NCBI RefSeq assembly: GCF_036636695.1
Contig: NZ_JAVWNW010000014.1
Strand: one strand, 5' to 3'
Length of the DNA: 43,264 nt
DNA from: Anaerorhabdus sp036636695
GTDB lineage: Bacteria > Bacillota_I > Bacilli_A > Erysipelotrichales > Erysipelotrichaceae
Below the pieces are notes generated by a model, which had not been told where the DNA came from, did not search any database, and saw only the letters and a list, made by a program, of their open reading frames with translations. The position numbers were made by a program, and so were the translations under genes. This document shows positions 1 through 8,170 of this stretch, in pieces (positions within the stretch are counted from its first letter, which is position 1; each line of letters opens with the position of its first letter).

Positions 1-2307
1 GGTGAAGTAATTGGTAAGTATCATCCTCATGGTGATACTGCTGTTTATGAAACAATGGTTCGTATGGCACAAGAATTTAGTTTTCGTTATCCATTAGTTG
101 ATGGACATGGAAACTTTGGTTCTATTGATGGTGATGGAGCTGCAGCAATGCGTTATACAGAAGCACGTATGTCTAAAATTTCTACGGAGCTGATGAAAGA
201 TATACAAAAAGAAACAGTCAATTGGGTTGATAACTATGATGGTGAGGAAAGAGAACCAGAAGTGTTACCAAGTCGTTTTCCTAATTTATTAGTTAATGGG
301 ACAACAGGTATTGCTGTAGGGATGGCTACAAATATGGCTCCTCATAATTTAGTGGAAACTATCGATGCAGCAATTGCAGTAATGGAAAATCCTGAAATCA
401 CAGTTCAAGAATTAATGGAAAATTATATCACGGGTCCTGACTTTCCAACAGGCGCATATATATTGGGTAGATCTGGAATTAAACAATCTTATGAAACAGG
501 TCGTGGAAGTATTATCATGCGTTCAAAAACTGAGGTTGATGAACTTTCAAATGGTAAGCCAAGAATTGTCGTTAAAGAAATTCCTTACATGGTAAACAAA
601 GCAAACTTAGTTGAAAAGATTGCATCATTGGTAAGAGAAAAATTGATTGATGGTATTACAGATTTACGAGATGAGTCAAATCGTGAAGGTATACGTATTG
701 TTATTGAGTTAAGAAAAGATGTTCAAGCAGATGTAATTTTAAATCAATTATTTAGAATGACTGCATTACAATCTTCGTTTGGTGTAAATAATATTGTCCT
801 AGTAAATAATGAACCTAAGCAATTAGGAATTCGTGATATATTAAAGTATTATATTGAACATCAAATTGAAGTAACAGTTCGTCGTACTAAATTTGAATTG
901 AAGAAAGCAGAAGATCGTGCTCATATTCTAGAAGGTTTAAAAATAGCCTTAGACCATATTGATGCAATTATTAGTACGATTAGAAATTCAAAAGATGCTA
1001 CTGAAGCTATGCCAAGATTAATGGAAAATTTCGGTTTATCTGAAATTCAAGCTAAAGCAATTTTGGACATGCAATTCAGAAGATTGACTGGTTTGGAAAG
1101 AGAAAAAATTGAAGGTGAATATAATGAATTAATGATATTCATTGAAGATTGCAAAGATATCTTAGCGAACCATTCAAGAGTTGTACAAATCATCAAAGAA
1201 GAATTAACTGAAATCAAAGAAAAATATGGTGATAAACGACGTTCAGAAATTATTGAAGGCGATATTGATATGGAAGATGAAGATTTGATTCCTGTTGAAG
1301 ATATCGTAGTAACGATGACTATCAACGGATATATCAAACGTATTCCTGCAGATACTTATCGCGTTCAAAATCGTGGCGGTAAAGGTGTTAAAGGAATGGC
1401 AGTTAATGAAGATGATATTATTGATCAATTCTTATCATTATCTACACATGATTTCTTGATGGCATTTACGAATAAAGGAAAAGTATATCGTATGAAAGGA
1501 TATAATGTTCCTGCTGCATCAAGAACTGCAAAAGGTATTCCTGTTGTTAACTTATTGAGTTTAGATAAAGACGAAAAAGTAAAAGCATTAGTTGCGATTA
1601 AACGCGAAGACAATGTTAATAAATATTTATTCTTTGTTACTCAAAATGGAATTGTTAAACGTGTATCCGTAGATGAATTTGAAAATATTCGTCAAACAGG
1701 TAAGATTGCAATTACATTAAAAGAGAATGATGAATTAATTGGAGTTAAACCTACAACTGGTGAAGATGAAATTATTATTGCTGGAAGTAATGGTAAGGCA
1801 ATCCGTTTCAAAGAATCTGATATTCGTGTAATGGGTCGTACTGCTTCAGGTGTAAGAGGGTTTAATACAGATGGTTCAAAAGTTATTGGCATGTCTACAA
1901 ATCACGAAGGAAATTATATCTTAGTAATTTCTGAAAAAGGTTATGGCAAGAAATCTTTACTTGATGATTATCGAATGACGAATCGTGGAGCTAAAGGTGT
2001 AATGACATTAAAGATTACAGAAAAGAATGGAGCTCTTGTTTCACTCAAAGCTGTAAATGGTGATGAAGATTGTATGATCATGACAGATGATGGTGTAGTC
2101 ATTAGAATTAGACTTGAGCAAGTTTCAACTTACGGAAGAAGTGCTCAAGGTGTTAGATTAATTTCTACAAGTGAGTCAAGTAAGGTTTCGACAATCGCAA
2201 TCGTTGAAAAATCAGAAGATGATGAAGATATCGAAAATAGTGAAGAAAATACGGATTCTAAACCATTAGAAAATAATGATGAAAATAGTCAAAATAGCGA
2301 GGAATAA
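1..2307 (+). CDS. gyrA: DNA gyrase subunit A, 5' end cut off by the window
   Basis: The frame is open from base 1, so the gene starts outside the window. GyrA cuts and rejoins DNA and, with GyrB, introduces negative supercoils. The visible part starts inside the quinolone-resistance region (KYHPHGDTAVYE) and contains the catalytic tyrosine in MRYTEARM, codon at 154-156. The C-terminal beta-pinwheel carries a GyrA box, QNRGGKG, at 1366-1386, which separates gyrase from ParC of topoisomerase IV. The last 40 or so residues are a very acidic, Asn/Glu-rich tail. The residues matching E. coli Ser83 and Asp87 are Thr (37-39) and Glu (49-51). The stop codon lies in the loop of the terminator hairpin. 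Identification is certain. Confidence 0.98.
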   Translation, partial: GEVIGKYHPHGDTAVYETMVRMAQEFSFRYPLVDGHGNFGSIDGDGAAAMRYTEARMSKISTELMKDIQKETVNWVDNYDGEEREPEVLPSRFPNLLVNGTTGIAVGMATNMAPHNLVETIDAAIAVMENPEITVQELMENYITGPDFPTGAYILGRSGIKQSYETGRGSIIMRSKTEVDELSNGKPRIVVKEIPYMVNKANLVEKIASLVREKLIDGITDLRDESNREGIRIVIELRKDVQADVILNQLFRMTALQSSFGVNNIVLVNNEPKQLGIRDILKYYIEHQIEVTVRRTKFELKKAEDRAHILEGLKIALDHIDAIISTIRNSKDATEAMPRLMENFGLSEIQAKAILDMQFRRLTGLEREKIEGEYNELMIFIEDCKDILANHSRVVQIIKEELTEIKEKYGDKRRSEIIEGDIDMEDEDLIPVEDIVVTMTINGYIKRIPADTYRVQNRGGKGVKGMAVNEDDIIDQFLSLSTHDFLMAFTNKGKVYRMKGYNVPAASRTAKGIPVVNLLSLDKDEKVKALVAIKREDNVNKYLFFVTQNGIVKRVSVDEFENIRQTGKIAITLKENDELIGVKPTTGEDEIIIAGSNGKAIRFKESDIRVMGRTASGVRGFNTDGSKVIGMSTNHEGNYILVISEKGYGKKSLLDDYRMTNRGAKGVMTLKITEKNGALVSLKAVNGDEDCMIMTDDGVVIRIRLEQVSTYGRSAQGVRLISTSESSKVSTIAIVEKSEDDEDIENSEENTDSKPLENNDENSQNSEE

Positions 2308-2319
2308 TCGCTATTTTTT
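2291..2319 (+). terminator. Intrinsic terminator of gyrA
   Basis: A perfect 10-bp stem (AAAATAGCGA at 2291-2300 and its complement at 2308-2317) has a 7-nt loop containing the gyrA stop codon and ends in a T-run. Confidence 0.85.
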
Positions 2320-2340
2320 CTTGTTTTGACAAAATAAAAA

Positions 2341-2406
2341 GCCCTCTCATTTGATTTTAATTAATTTTCATGGGTAGTAACCTATGAAAATTACATCAGA
2401 GAGGGG
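2341..2406 (-). terminator. Long two-part hairpin terminator of the minus-strand lipoprotein gene
   Basis: On the minus strand an outer CCCTCTC/GAGAGGG stem (2399-2405 with 2342-2348) encloses an inner stem built on ATGAAAATT (2368-2370 region), followed by TTTTTATTTT. The U-run on the minus side shows that it serves the lipoprotein gene ending at 2442. Confidence 0.75.
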
Positions 2407-2441
2407 AAATTTTTAAGAATTTACTTGAAAATAATTCAAGA

Positions 2442-3314
2442 TTAATATAGACCAGCTAAGCGATATCCATTTTCAGTTTTTGATATTTCTATACGTTTTA
2501 ATTCAGGGTCAATGATGTCTCCATAAGAGGTAACAATATCAACTAAAATTTTATCTTCGGTTTCTTGTGTATTGATAATGAGAGAGGTGTTGTAATATTG
2601 TTCATCAGTAATACTAGGTGCATTTTCTATTGAATATAATTTTCCATTATCTTCAATATAAATTGGAGATTCAGATTCAAAAACTTCTGGATAGAATTGT
2701 GAAATAAAATCTTTATCAAAAACTGTTTCTACATATTCTTTTATTTGATCGATAGATGTAGGATTTTCGATATTTACAGTATTGAGAACTTCATAATATC
2801 CTGGATGAGCTGCACTTTCCTCTGGAGCTAAATCTACTCCGATACCATATAGATAACCAAAGGCTTCACGATCAACCGCAAGTAATTCATCTAAGATGGC
2901 TTTTGTTGAGGTGAATGTAGGACTATCTGGTCTAATTGTTGTAGTATCAATTTGAAATGATGCTTCACCACATTGCCAAAAGCTATCGCATGCACTATAT
3001 AGATGGAAAACCATTTGATATTCATTTATTTTTAATGCGCCAATAAATTCTGCATTGCTGTGATCATCTTCCACTGGTTTCAATTCACTTAATTTTTCAA
3101 TTTGAGGAATAGTTCCAATTGAGATAGGGAGTGGAGGAGTATCGATTTGATGAATGATTGAGTCTGCAGCTATGCTAGTATTATAATCATCTATACATTC
3201 TTGTATTAGAAGTAGAACTTTCTCTTCAAAAGTTAATTCTTTAGGCTCTTCAGATTTAGGAGAACAGCCTGTTAATGTACAAATTAATAAGAATAAAGCT
3301 AAACATTTTTTCAT
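2442..3314 (-). CDS. Predicted lipoprotein of unknown function
   Basis: The 290-residue protein begins with a short basic, hydrophobic signal and the lipobox LTGC, with the lipidated Cys at residue 17, so it should be anchored on the outer face of the membrane. The rest is acidic and soluble, and I recognise no family. The start is supported by AAAGAGGT seven bases upstream and by a TATAAT promoter. It is transcribed away from serS from a promoter that overlaps the serS promoter, and it converges on gyrA. A solute-sensing or envelope role is only a guess. Confidence 0.8.
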   Translation of the reverse strand: MKKCLALFLLICTLTGCSPKSEEPKELTFEEKVLLLIQECIDDYNTSIAADSIIHQIDTPPLPISIGTIPQIEKLSELKPVEDDHSNAEFIGALKINEYQMVFHLYSACDSFWQCGEASFQIDTTTIRPDSPTFTSTKAILDELLAVDREAFGYLYGIGVDLAPEESAAHPGYYEVLNTVNIENPTSIDQIKEYVETVFDKDFISQFYPEVFESESPIYIEDNGKLYSIENAPSITDEQYYNTSLIINTQETEDKILVDIVTSYGDIIDPELKRIEISKTENGYRLAGLY

Positions 3315-3337
3315 AATTATACCTCTTTACTACGTAA

Positions 3338-3367
3338 ATTATACCATTGTTAATCAAACCTTGACAA
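3338..3367 (-). promoter_or_regulatory. Promoter of the lipoprotein gene
   Basis: On the minus strand TTGTCA (3362-3367) and TATAAT (3338-3343) are separated by 18 bp. The -35 element overlaps the serS -35 (TTGACA, 3361-3366), so the two divergent promoters probably compete. Confidence 0.6.
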
Positions 3368-3389
3368 ACAAAGAAAGCGGTGTTTAAAT
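3361..3389 (+). promoter_or_regulatory. Promoter of the serS T-box leader
   Basis: TTGACA (3361-3366), a 17-bp spacer and TTAAAT (3384-3389) preceded by TG form a strong extended -10 promoter. Transcription would start just upstream of the T-box. Confidence 0.65.
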
Positions 3390-3395
3390 GAATAT

Positions 3396-3610
3396 ACAAA
3401 TCGTTGAAAAGGACAAGTAAAATCAGTTGTGATATCAGAGAGATAGTGTTTGGTGTGAACTATCGCATGACTATTTGAAATCTACCTTGGAGTGAAAGTA
3501 AAGCTTTCCGGGACACCGTTATCTGTATTGAGTGGCAAATTGTTTCACGTGAAACAATTTGCAATGAGGGTGGCAACACGAACTATCGTCCCTTTACTGG
3601 GACTTTTTTT
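3396..3610 (+). promoter_or_regulatory. T-box riboswitch (tRNA-Ser) controlling serS
   Basis: This leader shows the T-box hallmarks in order: a stem I region with AGAGAG and TTGGTGTGAA; the specifier UCU (Ser) at 3481-3483 followed by ACCTTGG; the conserved CCGTTATC...TGAGTGG segment (3517-3535); the T-box AGGGTGGCAACACG (3567-3580); and a terminator GTCCC/GGGAC (3588-3592, 3599-3603) with a T-run. The bulge UGGC would pair with a GCCA acceptor end, matching the G discriminator base of tRNA-Ser. Uncharged tRNA-Ser should favour the antiterminator and raise serS expression. The variable stem just before the T-box is a 28-bp palindrome (3535-3562) containing a perfect parS site. Confidence 0.92.
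3541..3556. promoter_or_regulatory. parS: parS site 1, inside the serS T-box
   Basis: TGTTTCACGTGAAACA matches the 16-bp parS consensus for ParB/Spo0J exactly. It is the core of a perfect 28-bp palindrome (3535-3562), the extra arms being GCAAAT and ATTTGC. In DNA it should nucleate ParB near the origin. In RNA the same bases should fold into the hairpin before the T-box antiterminator. Confidence 0.92.
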
Positions 3611-3631
3611 ATTTTCTAGGAGGAGAAAGAA

Positions 3632-4912
3632 ATGTTAGATATTAAATTAATACGAGAAAATGCAGAGTTAGTTAAAGAAAACATGAAAAAGAAGTTTCAA
3701 GAAGCTAAACTACATCTTGTTGATGAAGTAATTGAAATGGATAAGCAATTTAGAGAAACAAAGACGAAAGCAGATGAATTAAGAGCACTTAGAAATGCAA
3801 AGTCAAAAGAAATTGGAGCATTGATGCAACAAGGACTTAAAGATAAGGCACAAGAAACAAAAGAAGCTATTGCACATATTGGTGATGAAATTAAAGCATT
3901 AGAAGAAAAAGAGATTGAATTAGAAGCTAAAATCAAAACAAATATGCTTTCTATTCCTAATATCATTGATCCAAGTGTTCCAGTAGGGAAAGATGATTCA
4001 GAAAATGTTGAAGTAGAGAAATTTGGAGAACCTATCGTTCCTGATTTCGAAATTCCATATCATACAGATATCATGGAAAACCTAGCTGGTATTGACTTGG
4101 ATAGTGCTAGAAAGACAAGTGGCAATGGTTTCTATTATTTAATAGGGGATATCGCAAGATTACATTCTGCAATCCTTTCTTACGCAAGGGATTTTATGAT
4201 AGATAAAGGTTTTACTTACTGCATTCCACCTTTTATGATTCGTAGTGATGTAGTTACAGGGGTAATGAGCTTTGCGGAAATGGAAAATATGATGTATAAG
4301 ATAGAAGGAGAAGACTTATATCTTATTGGGACATCTGAACACTCTATGATTGGTAAGTTTATTGATAATATCTTAGAAGAAAAGAATCTCCCTTATACAA
4401 TGACTAGCTATTCTCCTTGTTTTAGAAAGGAAGTAGGAGCACATGGTATTGAGGAAAGAGGAGTATATCGAATTCATCAATTTGAAAAACAAGAAATGAT
4501 TGTTGTATGTAAACCAGAGGAAAGTATGGAGTGGTATGACAAGATGTGGAAATACTCTGTAGAGTTCTTTAGATCATTGGATATACCGGTGAGAACATTA
4601 GAATGTTGTTCTGGTGATTTAGCGGATCTTAAAGTAAAGAGTTGTGACGTTGAAGCGTGGTCACCACGCCAAAAGAAATACTTTGAAGTAGGAAGTTGTT
4701 CTAATTTAGGTGATGCACAAGCAAGACGTTTAGGTATCCGTGTTAATGGAGAAAACGGCAAATACTTCGCACATACATTAAATAATACGGTAGTTGCTCC
4801 GCCTCGTATGCTAATTGCTTTCTTAGAAAACAATTTGAATGCAGATGGTAGTGTAAATATCCCAGAAGCATTAAGAATGTATATGGGTGGTAAAGAAATA
4901 ATCAAGAAGTAG
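3632..4912 (+). CDS. serS: Serine--tRNA ligase
   Basis: The 426-residue enzyme charges tRNA-Ser with serine. The N-terminal ~100 residues form the charged antiparallel coiled-coil arm that binds tRNA-Ser. The class II core follows, with motif 2 around CFRKEVGAHGIEERG and HQFEKQEM, the segment SCSNLGDAQARRLGIR and motif 3 around HTLNNTVVAPPRML. Motifs 2 and 3 differ from the common bacterial form (for example GRDTRG and HTLNGT.LAVGR), so it belongs to a divergent SerRS subgroup. A strong AGGAGG site precedes the ATG. Expression is set by the tRNA-Ser T-box upstream, and a terminator overlaps the stop codon. Confidence 0.96.
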   Translation: MLDIKLIRENAELVKENMKKKFQEAKLHLVDEVIEMDKQFRETKTKADELRALRNAKSKEIGALMQQGLKDKAQETKEAIAHIGDEIKALEEKEIELEAKIKTNMLSIPNIIDPSVPVGKDDSENVEVEKFGEPIVPDFEIPYHTDIMENLAGIDLDSARKTSGNGFYYLIGDIARLHSAILSYARDFMIDKGFTYCIPPFMIRSDVVTGVMSFAEMENMMYKIEGEDLYLIGTSEHSMIGKFIDNILEEKNLPYTMTSYSPCFRKEVGAHGIEERGVYRIHQFEKQEMIVVCKPEESMEWYDKMWKYSVEFFRSLDIPVRTLECCSGDLADLKVKSCDVEAWSPRQKKYFEVGSCSNLGDAQARRLGIRVNGENGKYFAHTLNNTVVAPPRMLIAFLENNLNADGSVNIPEALRMYMGGKEIIKK

Positions 4913-4930
4913 ATAACTACTTCTTTTTTT
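4904..4930 (+). terminator. Intrinsic terminator of serS
   Basis: A perfect 9-bp stem AAGAAGTAG/CTACTTCTT (4904-4912, 4917-4925) with an ATAA loop is followed by a run of T. It overlaps the last serS codons. Confidence 0.9.
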
Positions 4931-5036
4931 GTTAATCTTAAAGATAATTAAATAAGTACTATTGAAGGTGATATGTTTGCTAATTTAAAGCTTATGTGGT
5001 TAATTATAGAAAAAGGATATAGTTAGAATAATCAAT

Positions 5037-5052
5037 TGTTTCACGTGAAACA
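5037..5052. promoter_or_regulatory. parS: parS site 2, between serS and the ceramidase-like gene
   Basis: This is a second exact copy of TGTTTCACGTGAAACA, inside a perfect 24-bp palindrome (5033-5056) with arms CAAT and ATTG. Both parS copies share AAT and ATT on either side of the core. It lies in a non-coding gap, as expected for a pure partition site. Confidence 0.93.
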
Positions 5053-5106
5053 ATTGTAAATATTATTTTAAATAAATAATTGAAAAAAATTCAAGTGTAT
5101 GAGTAA

Positions 5107-5135
5107 AAAAAGAAAATGAATTTTATTTTCTTTTT
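5107..5135. terminator. Terminator between serS region and ceramidase-like gene, probably for the minus strand
   Basis: AAAAAGAAAAT (5107-5117) pairs with its complement (5125-5135) around a 7-nt loop. The A/T tracts give U-runs on both strands. It lies downstream of the minus-strand gene that ends at 5170. Confidence 0.6.
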
Positions 5136-5169
5136 AGTAGTTAAAAGGATATAGCTAGAATAATTGATT

Positions 5170-6327
5170 TTATGACTTAGAAAGTGCGTGCACTGTATTA
5201 TATAAATTATACTTGGATTCAAGCGAAAGGGTATCAGTGAATTTTTCATATGTAATGAAATTATCATCAAATCCAGTAACATAAGGAGAATATCCATTTG
5301 AGTAACAAACTAAAATAGAATTTTCCAAATCAATTGCATTGATATAGAAACTAAATAACTCGTTTGGTTCAAAAATAAAATGTATATTTCCAATCTTCAG
5401 ACAAGAAACTATTACCTCTTTATCCAAGGTATCAAGGTTTTCAAGTAAATGATTACGGACTTTGATCCCAACCTCAATCGTTTCTAGTTCACGGGGAGAT
5501 AGGTTAGATGGCATTACACTTAAATCAAGTGGAGCTAAAGAATGTGTTAGTGGAACACAAATAGAAGAAAAGCAGAAGGAAGTAAATGGAAGTAACGTAT
5601 ATTCATTACAGAGTGAATTATGAATCTTATTGATCAATAAGTTACCTAAGTGAATAACTCCATCGTAATCTTGCGATTTTCTTGTGAAGCGAGTACTGAT
5701 ATCTCCATCGGCACCTTGCATGAATGTAAAAAATTCATTTGGGTTAGAAGTAGTTAATTCTTTGATAATATATCCTGGATATTCAGCTGAAAAGAAAGGA
5801 GTATCCCCATTCATTATTGTAGGGTGACAATTATATGTAATGAAATTAATAACTCTTTTCTTGTTATCGAAAATTGATAGAATTTGTAATAAAACATTAG
5901 CTTTATGATTAGATATTCTACTTAATCCCACTTCATCGTACGATTCATAAAGATAACTGTATTCTAAATCGCCGTCAGTATAAACGAGATTAACACAAGC
6001 TTCTGTAATTTTATCTATACAGAAATTTTGATAATTCTCATTTTTAGGGTCTGCACCAAAATGGGTATGCGTGCAGGATAATATGACTTCACATTTTTTA
6101 TTAAGAGCTGTTTCACATCGCTGCTTAATCTCGGTTTGAACGGTAATAGGGAATCCTAGATTGTCACAAGAAATTAAATATACAGTAAGATCAGATTGTT
6201 GAAAACTAACGATACGTGCATTTAGATCATCATGAACACGAGAAATTTCTTCGGTCTGTTGTATAAATCCAGCTTGCTTAATTTTAAACGTTGGTGTTAT
6301 GGAAATTGTTGTTGTACTGTATTTCAT
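5170..6327 (-). CDS. Neutral-ceramidase-like protein, cytosolic
   Basis: The 385-residue protein resembles the N-terminal domain of neutral/alkaline ceramidases. It has the metal-site motif CTHTHFGADP (His87 and His89) and later NCHP...SAEYPGY and MQGADGDIS, as in that family. It has no signal peptide, unlike secreted ceramidases, so a sphingolipid substrate is doubtful. An amidohydrolase acting on an N-acyl sugar or related amide would fit its neighbours, but this is inference. The start has GAGAGGAG upstream. It is divergent from murQ across a 105-bp gap that holds a candidate operator. Confidence 0.65.
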   Translation of the reverse strand: MKYSTTTISITPTFKIKQAGFIQQTEEISRVHDDLNARIVSFQQSDLTVYLISCDNLGFPITVQTEIKQRCETALNKKCEVILSCTHTHFGADPKNENYQNFCIDKITEACVNLVYTDGDLEYSYLYESYDEVGLSRISNHKANVLLQILSIFDNKKRVINFITYNCHPTIMNGDTPFFSAEYPGYIIKELTTSNPNEFFTFMQGADGDISTRFTRKSQDYDGVIHLGNLLINKIHNSLCNEYTLLPFTSFCFSSICVPLTHSLAPLDLSVMPSNLSPRELETIEVGIKVRNHLLENLDTLDKEVIVSCLKIGNIHFIFEPNELFSFYINAIDLENSILVCYSNGYSPYVTGFDDNFITYEKFTDTLSLESKYNLYNTVHALSKS

Positions 6328-6379
6328 AAGTATTCTCCTCTCATTAAATTATAATATAAAAAATAAAAAAATACACGAA

Positions 6380-6399
6380 AATATATTATATTGTATATT
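6380..6399. promoter_or_regulatory. Candidate operator upstream of murQ
   Basis: AATATATTATATTGTATATT has inverted arms AATATA and TATATT separated by 8 bp. It contains TGTATATTG (6392-6400), a motif shared with the starts of three other operons in the island. It covers the expected -35 position of the murQ promoter, a typical repressor location. Confidence 0.5.
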
Positions 6400-6403
6400 G
6401 CTG

Positions 6404-6412
6404 TGATATAAT
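6404..6412 (+). promoter_or_regulatory. Extended -10 promoter of murQ
   Basis: TGATATAAT is a perfect extended -10 element. There is no good -35, and the -35 zone is occupied by the candidate operator. Confidence 0.6.
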
Positions 6413-6432
6413 GTCGAAAAAAGGAGAAGAAT

Positions 6433-7350
6433 ATGGACTTATCAAAACTTGGTACAGAAACAAGAAATCAAAACACATATGATTTAGATGAGTTGTCAGC
6501 CCTAGAAATAATTCAAAAAATGAATGATGAAGATAAGAAAGTTGCCTATGCAGTTGAAAAAGAATTACCAACGATTGCAAAACTTATAGAAAAATGTGCA
6601 AACGCAATACAAGAGGGTGGAAGGATTGTTTATATGGGTGCTGGAACAAGTGGCCGTTTAGGTTTGTTAGATTCAGTAGAATGTCCACCGACATTTGGTG
6701 TTGAACCTGATCTTGTAATTGGTCTAATTGCAGGTGGAGATAATGCATTTATAAAAGCTGTAGAAGGTGCAGAAGATAAAGAGGAACTAGGCGTTGAAGA
6801 TTTAAAGAAAATAAATTGTAATAGTAAAGATATTGTAATTGGATTAGCAGCTAGTGGAAGAACGCCATACATAATAGGTGCGTTAAAATATGCTCGCCAA
6901 TTGAATTGTACAACTGCAACAGTTTCGTGTAACAAAGGAGCTGTGATCAGTTCATACGCAGATATAGCAATTGAAGTTGATAATGGTCCGGAAGCTTTAA
7001 CAGGTTCTACAAGACTGAAATCAGGAACATCACAAAAAATGATTTGTAATATGATATCAACAGCAACGATGGTATTGTGTGGTAAAGTATATCAAAACTT
7101 AATGGTTGATGTTAAACAAACAAATGAAAAACTTGTAAACCGTGCAGAAAGAATAATTATGGAAGCAACAAATTGTAGTAAAGAAGTAGCTACACAAGTT
7201 AGAATTGAATCTGAAGGAAGAGTAAAAGTAGCAATTGTTATGGTTCTTTTAAATTGTGATGTTAAGACAGCTGAAAAAAGATTAGAAAATTCTAAAGGTT
7301 ATGTGCGGGGTGCAATTGAATGTCAAAAAAATTATTTATCTCAGATTTAG
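6433..7350 (+). CDS. murQ: N-acetylmuramic acid 6-phosphate etherase
   Basis: MurQ cleaves the lactyl ether of MurNAc-6-phosphate, giving GlcNAc-6-phosphate and D-lactate in the cytosol. The 305-residue length is typical. It has the SIS fold with GAGTSGRLG, then VECPPTFG carrying the catalytic Glu, AVEGAEDK with the second acidic residue, and AASGRTPY. The C-terminal helical domain is present. The start is supported by AAAAGGAGAAGA. The gene heads an operon with an HAD phosphatase, which it overlaps by 31 bp, and an MFS transporter. Its product feeds the NagA proteins encoded further along. Confidence 0.96.
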   Translation: MDLSKLGTETRNQNTYDLDELSALEIIQKMNDEDKKVAYAVEKELPTIAKLIEKCANAIQEGGRIVYMGAGTSGRLGLLDSVECPPTFGVEPDLVIGLIAGGDNAFIKAVEGAEDKEELGVEDLKKINCNSKDIVIGLAASGRTPYIIGALKYARQLNCTTATVSCNKGAVISSYADIAIEVDNGPEALTGSTRLKSGTSQKMICNMISTATMVLCGKVYQNLMVDVKQTNEKLVNRAERIIMEATNCSKEVATQVRIESEGRVKVAIVMVLLNCDVKTAEKRLENSKGYVRGAIECQKNYLSQI

Positions 7351-8123
7351 ATGGAACATTGTTGAAGTCAGAAAAAAATGATTCGAAAAATATATCAATA
7401 AAAAATATAAAAGCTATCCAAGATTTTGTACGCGATGGAAATAGTTTTGCTGTAGCAACGGCAAGAGGAATTGACTATAAAAATGAACTTGAAGAAATAT
7501 TAAAAATTAAAGTCGACTATATAGGAAACAATGGTGCTTGTACAATGATAGCTGGAAAAATGAAAGTACATAGCATTCCGCATGAGTTAGTAAAAAAGAT
7601 TATAAAATTTACATTAGAAAAAAACTTAGATGTTACAATAACATTAAATACAAGAAATGAATTTTTTTATATCCCAACAAATAAGTTTCCGTTTAATTCT
7701 TCAGGAAGAATTAATACTGAATTTATAGTGAAAAATGGAATAGTCTATGATGAAACTTTTGATTTAGAAATTACAAAAGTTATGTTTTTTGTTGCAGAGA
7801 ACAAAGCACTAGAAATCAAAGAAATTTTAATGAATCAATTTAATGAAAGTTTAGAAATCGTTTTATCTGATACGGATATTATTGATATGACTTATAAAGG
7901 ATGCAATAAAGGAAAAGGTGTATTAGAATTAATAGAAACGTATCAACTAAATAGAGAACAAGTAGCAGTTGTAGGAGATACTGAAAATGATGTGAGCATG
8001 TTTCAATGTATTAACCAAAGTTACTGTATGAATCATGCAATGGATCATGTAAAGAAGGAAGCAGCGATGATAGTTCAATCGGTTGATGAAGCACTAAGAC
8101 ATTTTCAAAAAAAAAGTAAGTGA
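7320..8123 (+). CDS. Cof-type HAD phosphatase (1 of 5 in the island)
   Basis: The 267-residue protein has HAD motif I, DLDGTLL, near the N-terminus and motif IV, GDTENDVSMF, near the C-terminus, with a C2-type cap between them, as in the Cof subfamily. Such enzymes remove phosphate from small sugars or cofactors; the substrate cannot be read from sequence. It overlaps the end of murQ by 31 bp, so translation is probably coupled. The MFS transporter follows directly, which suggests dephosphorylation linked to transport, as an inference. Confidence 0.88.
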   Translation: MSKKLFISDLDGTLLKSEKNDSKNISIKNIKAIQDFVRDGNSFAVATARGIDYKNELEEILKIKVDYIGNNGACTMIAGKMKVHSIPHELVKKIIKFTLEKNLDVTITLNTRNEFFYIPTNKFPFNSSGRINTEFIVKNGIVYDETFDLEITKVMFFVAENKALEIKEILMNQFNESLEIVLSDTDIIDMTYKGCNKGKGVLELIETYQLNREQVAVVGDTENDVSMFQCINQSYCMNHAMDHVKKEAAMIVQSVDEALRHFQKKSK

Positions 8124-8170
8124 ATGAGAAATTCATATTGAAGGTGAACTGCAGTTCAAAAGGAAAAGAT

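Larger units (their letters stand above)
5011..5164. repeat. Pair of 22-bp direct repeats beside parS site 2
   Basis: AAAAGGATATAGTTAGAATA plus two more bases at 5011-5032 recurs at 5143-5164 with a single T/C difference. The copies lie 132 bp apart and enclose parS site 2 and a terminator. Their function is unknown; a short duplication is the simplest explanation. Confidence 0.75.

Noticed and set aside
3373..3388. GAAAGCGGTGTTTA as a CcpA site upstream of serS
   Set aside because: The right half does not match cre, and serS is already explained by the T-box.
4477..4905. 142-codon open frame on the minus strand over serS
   Set aside because: It is the shadow of serS, with no ribosome site, and disagrees with the strong serS coding signal and T-box.
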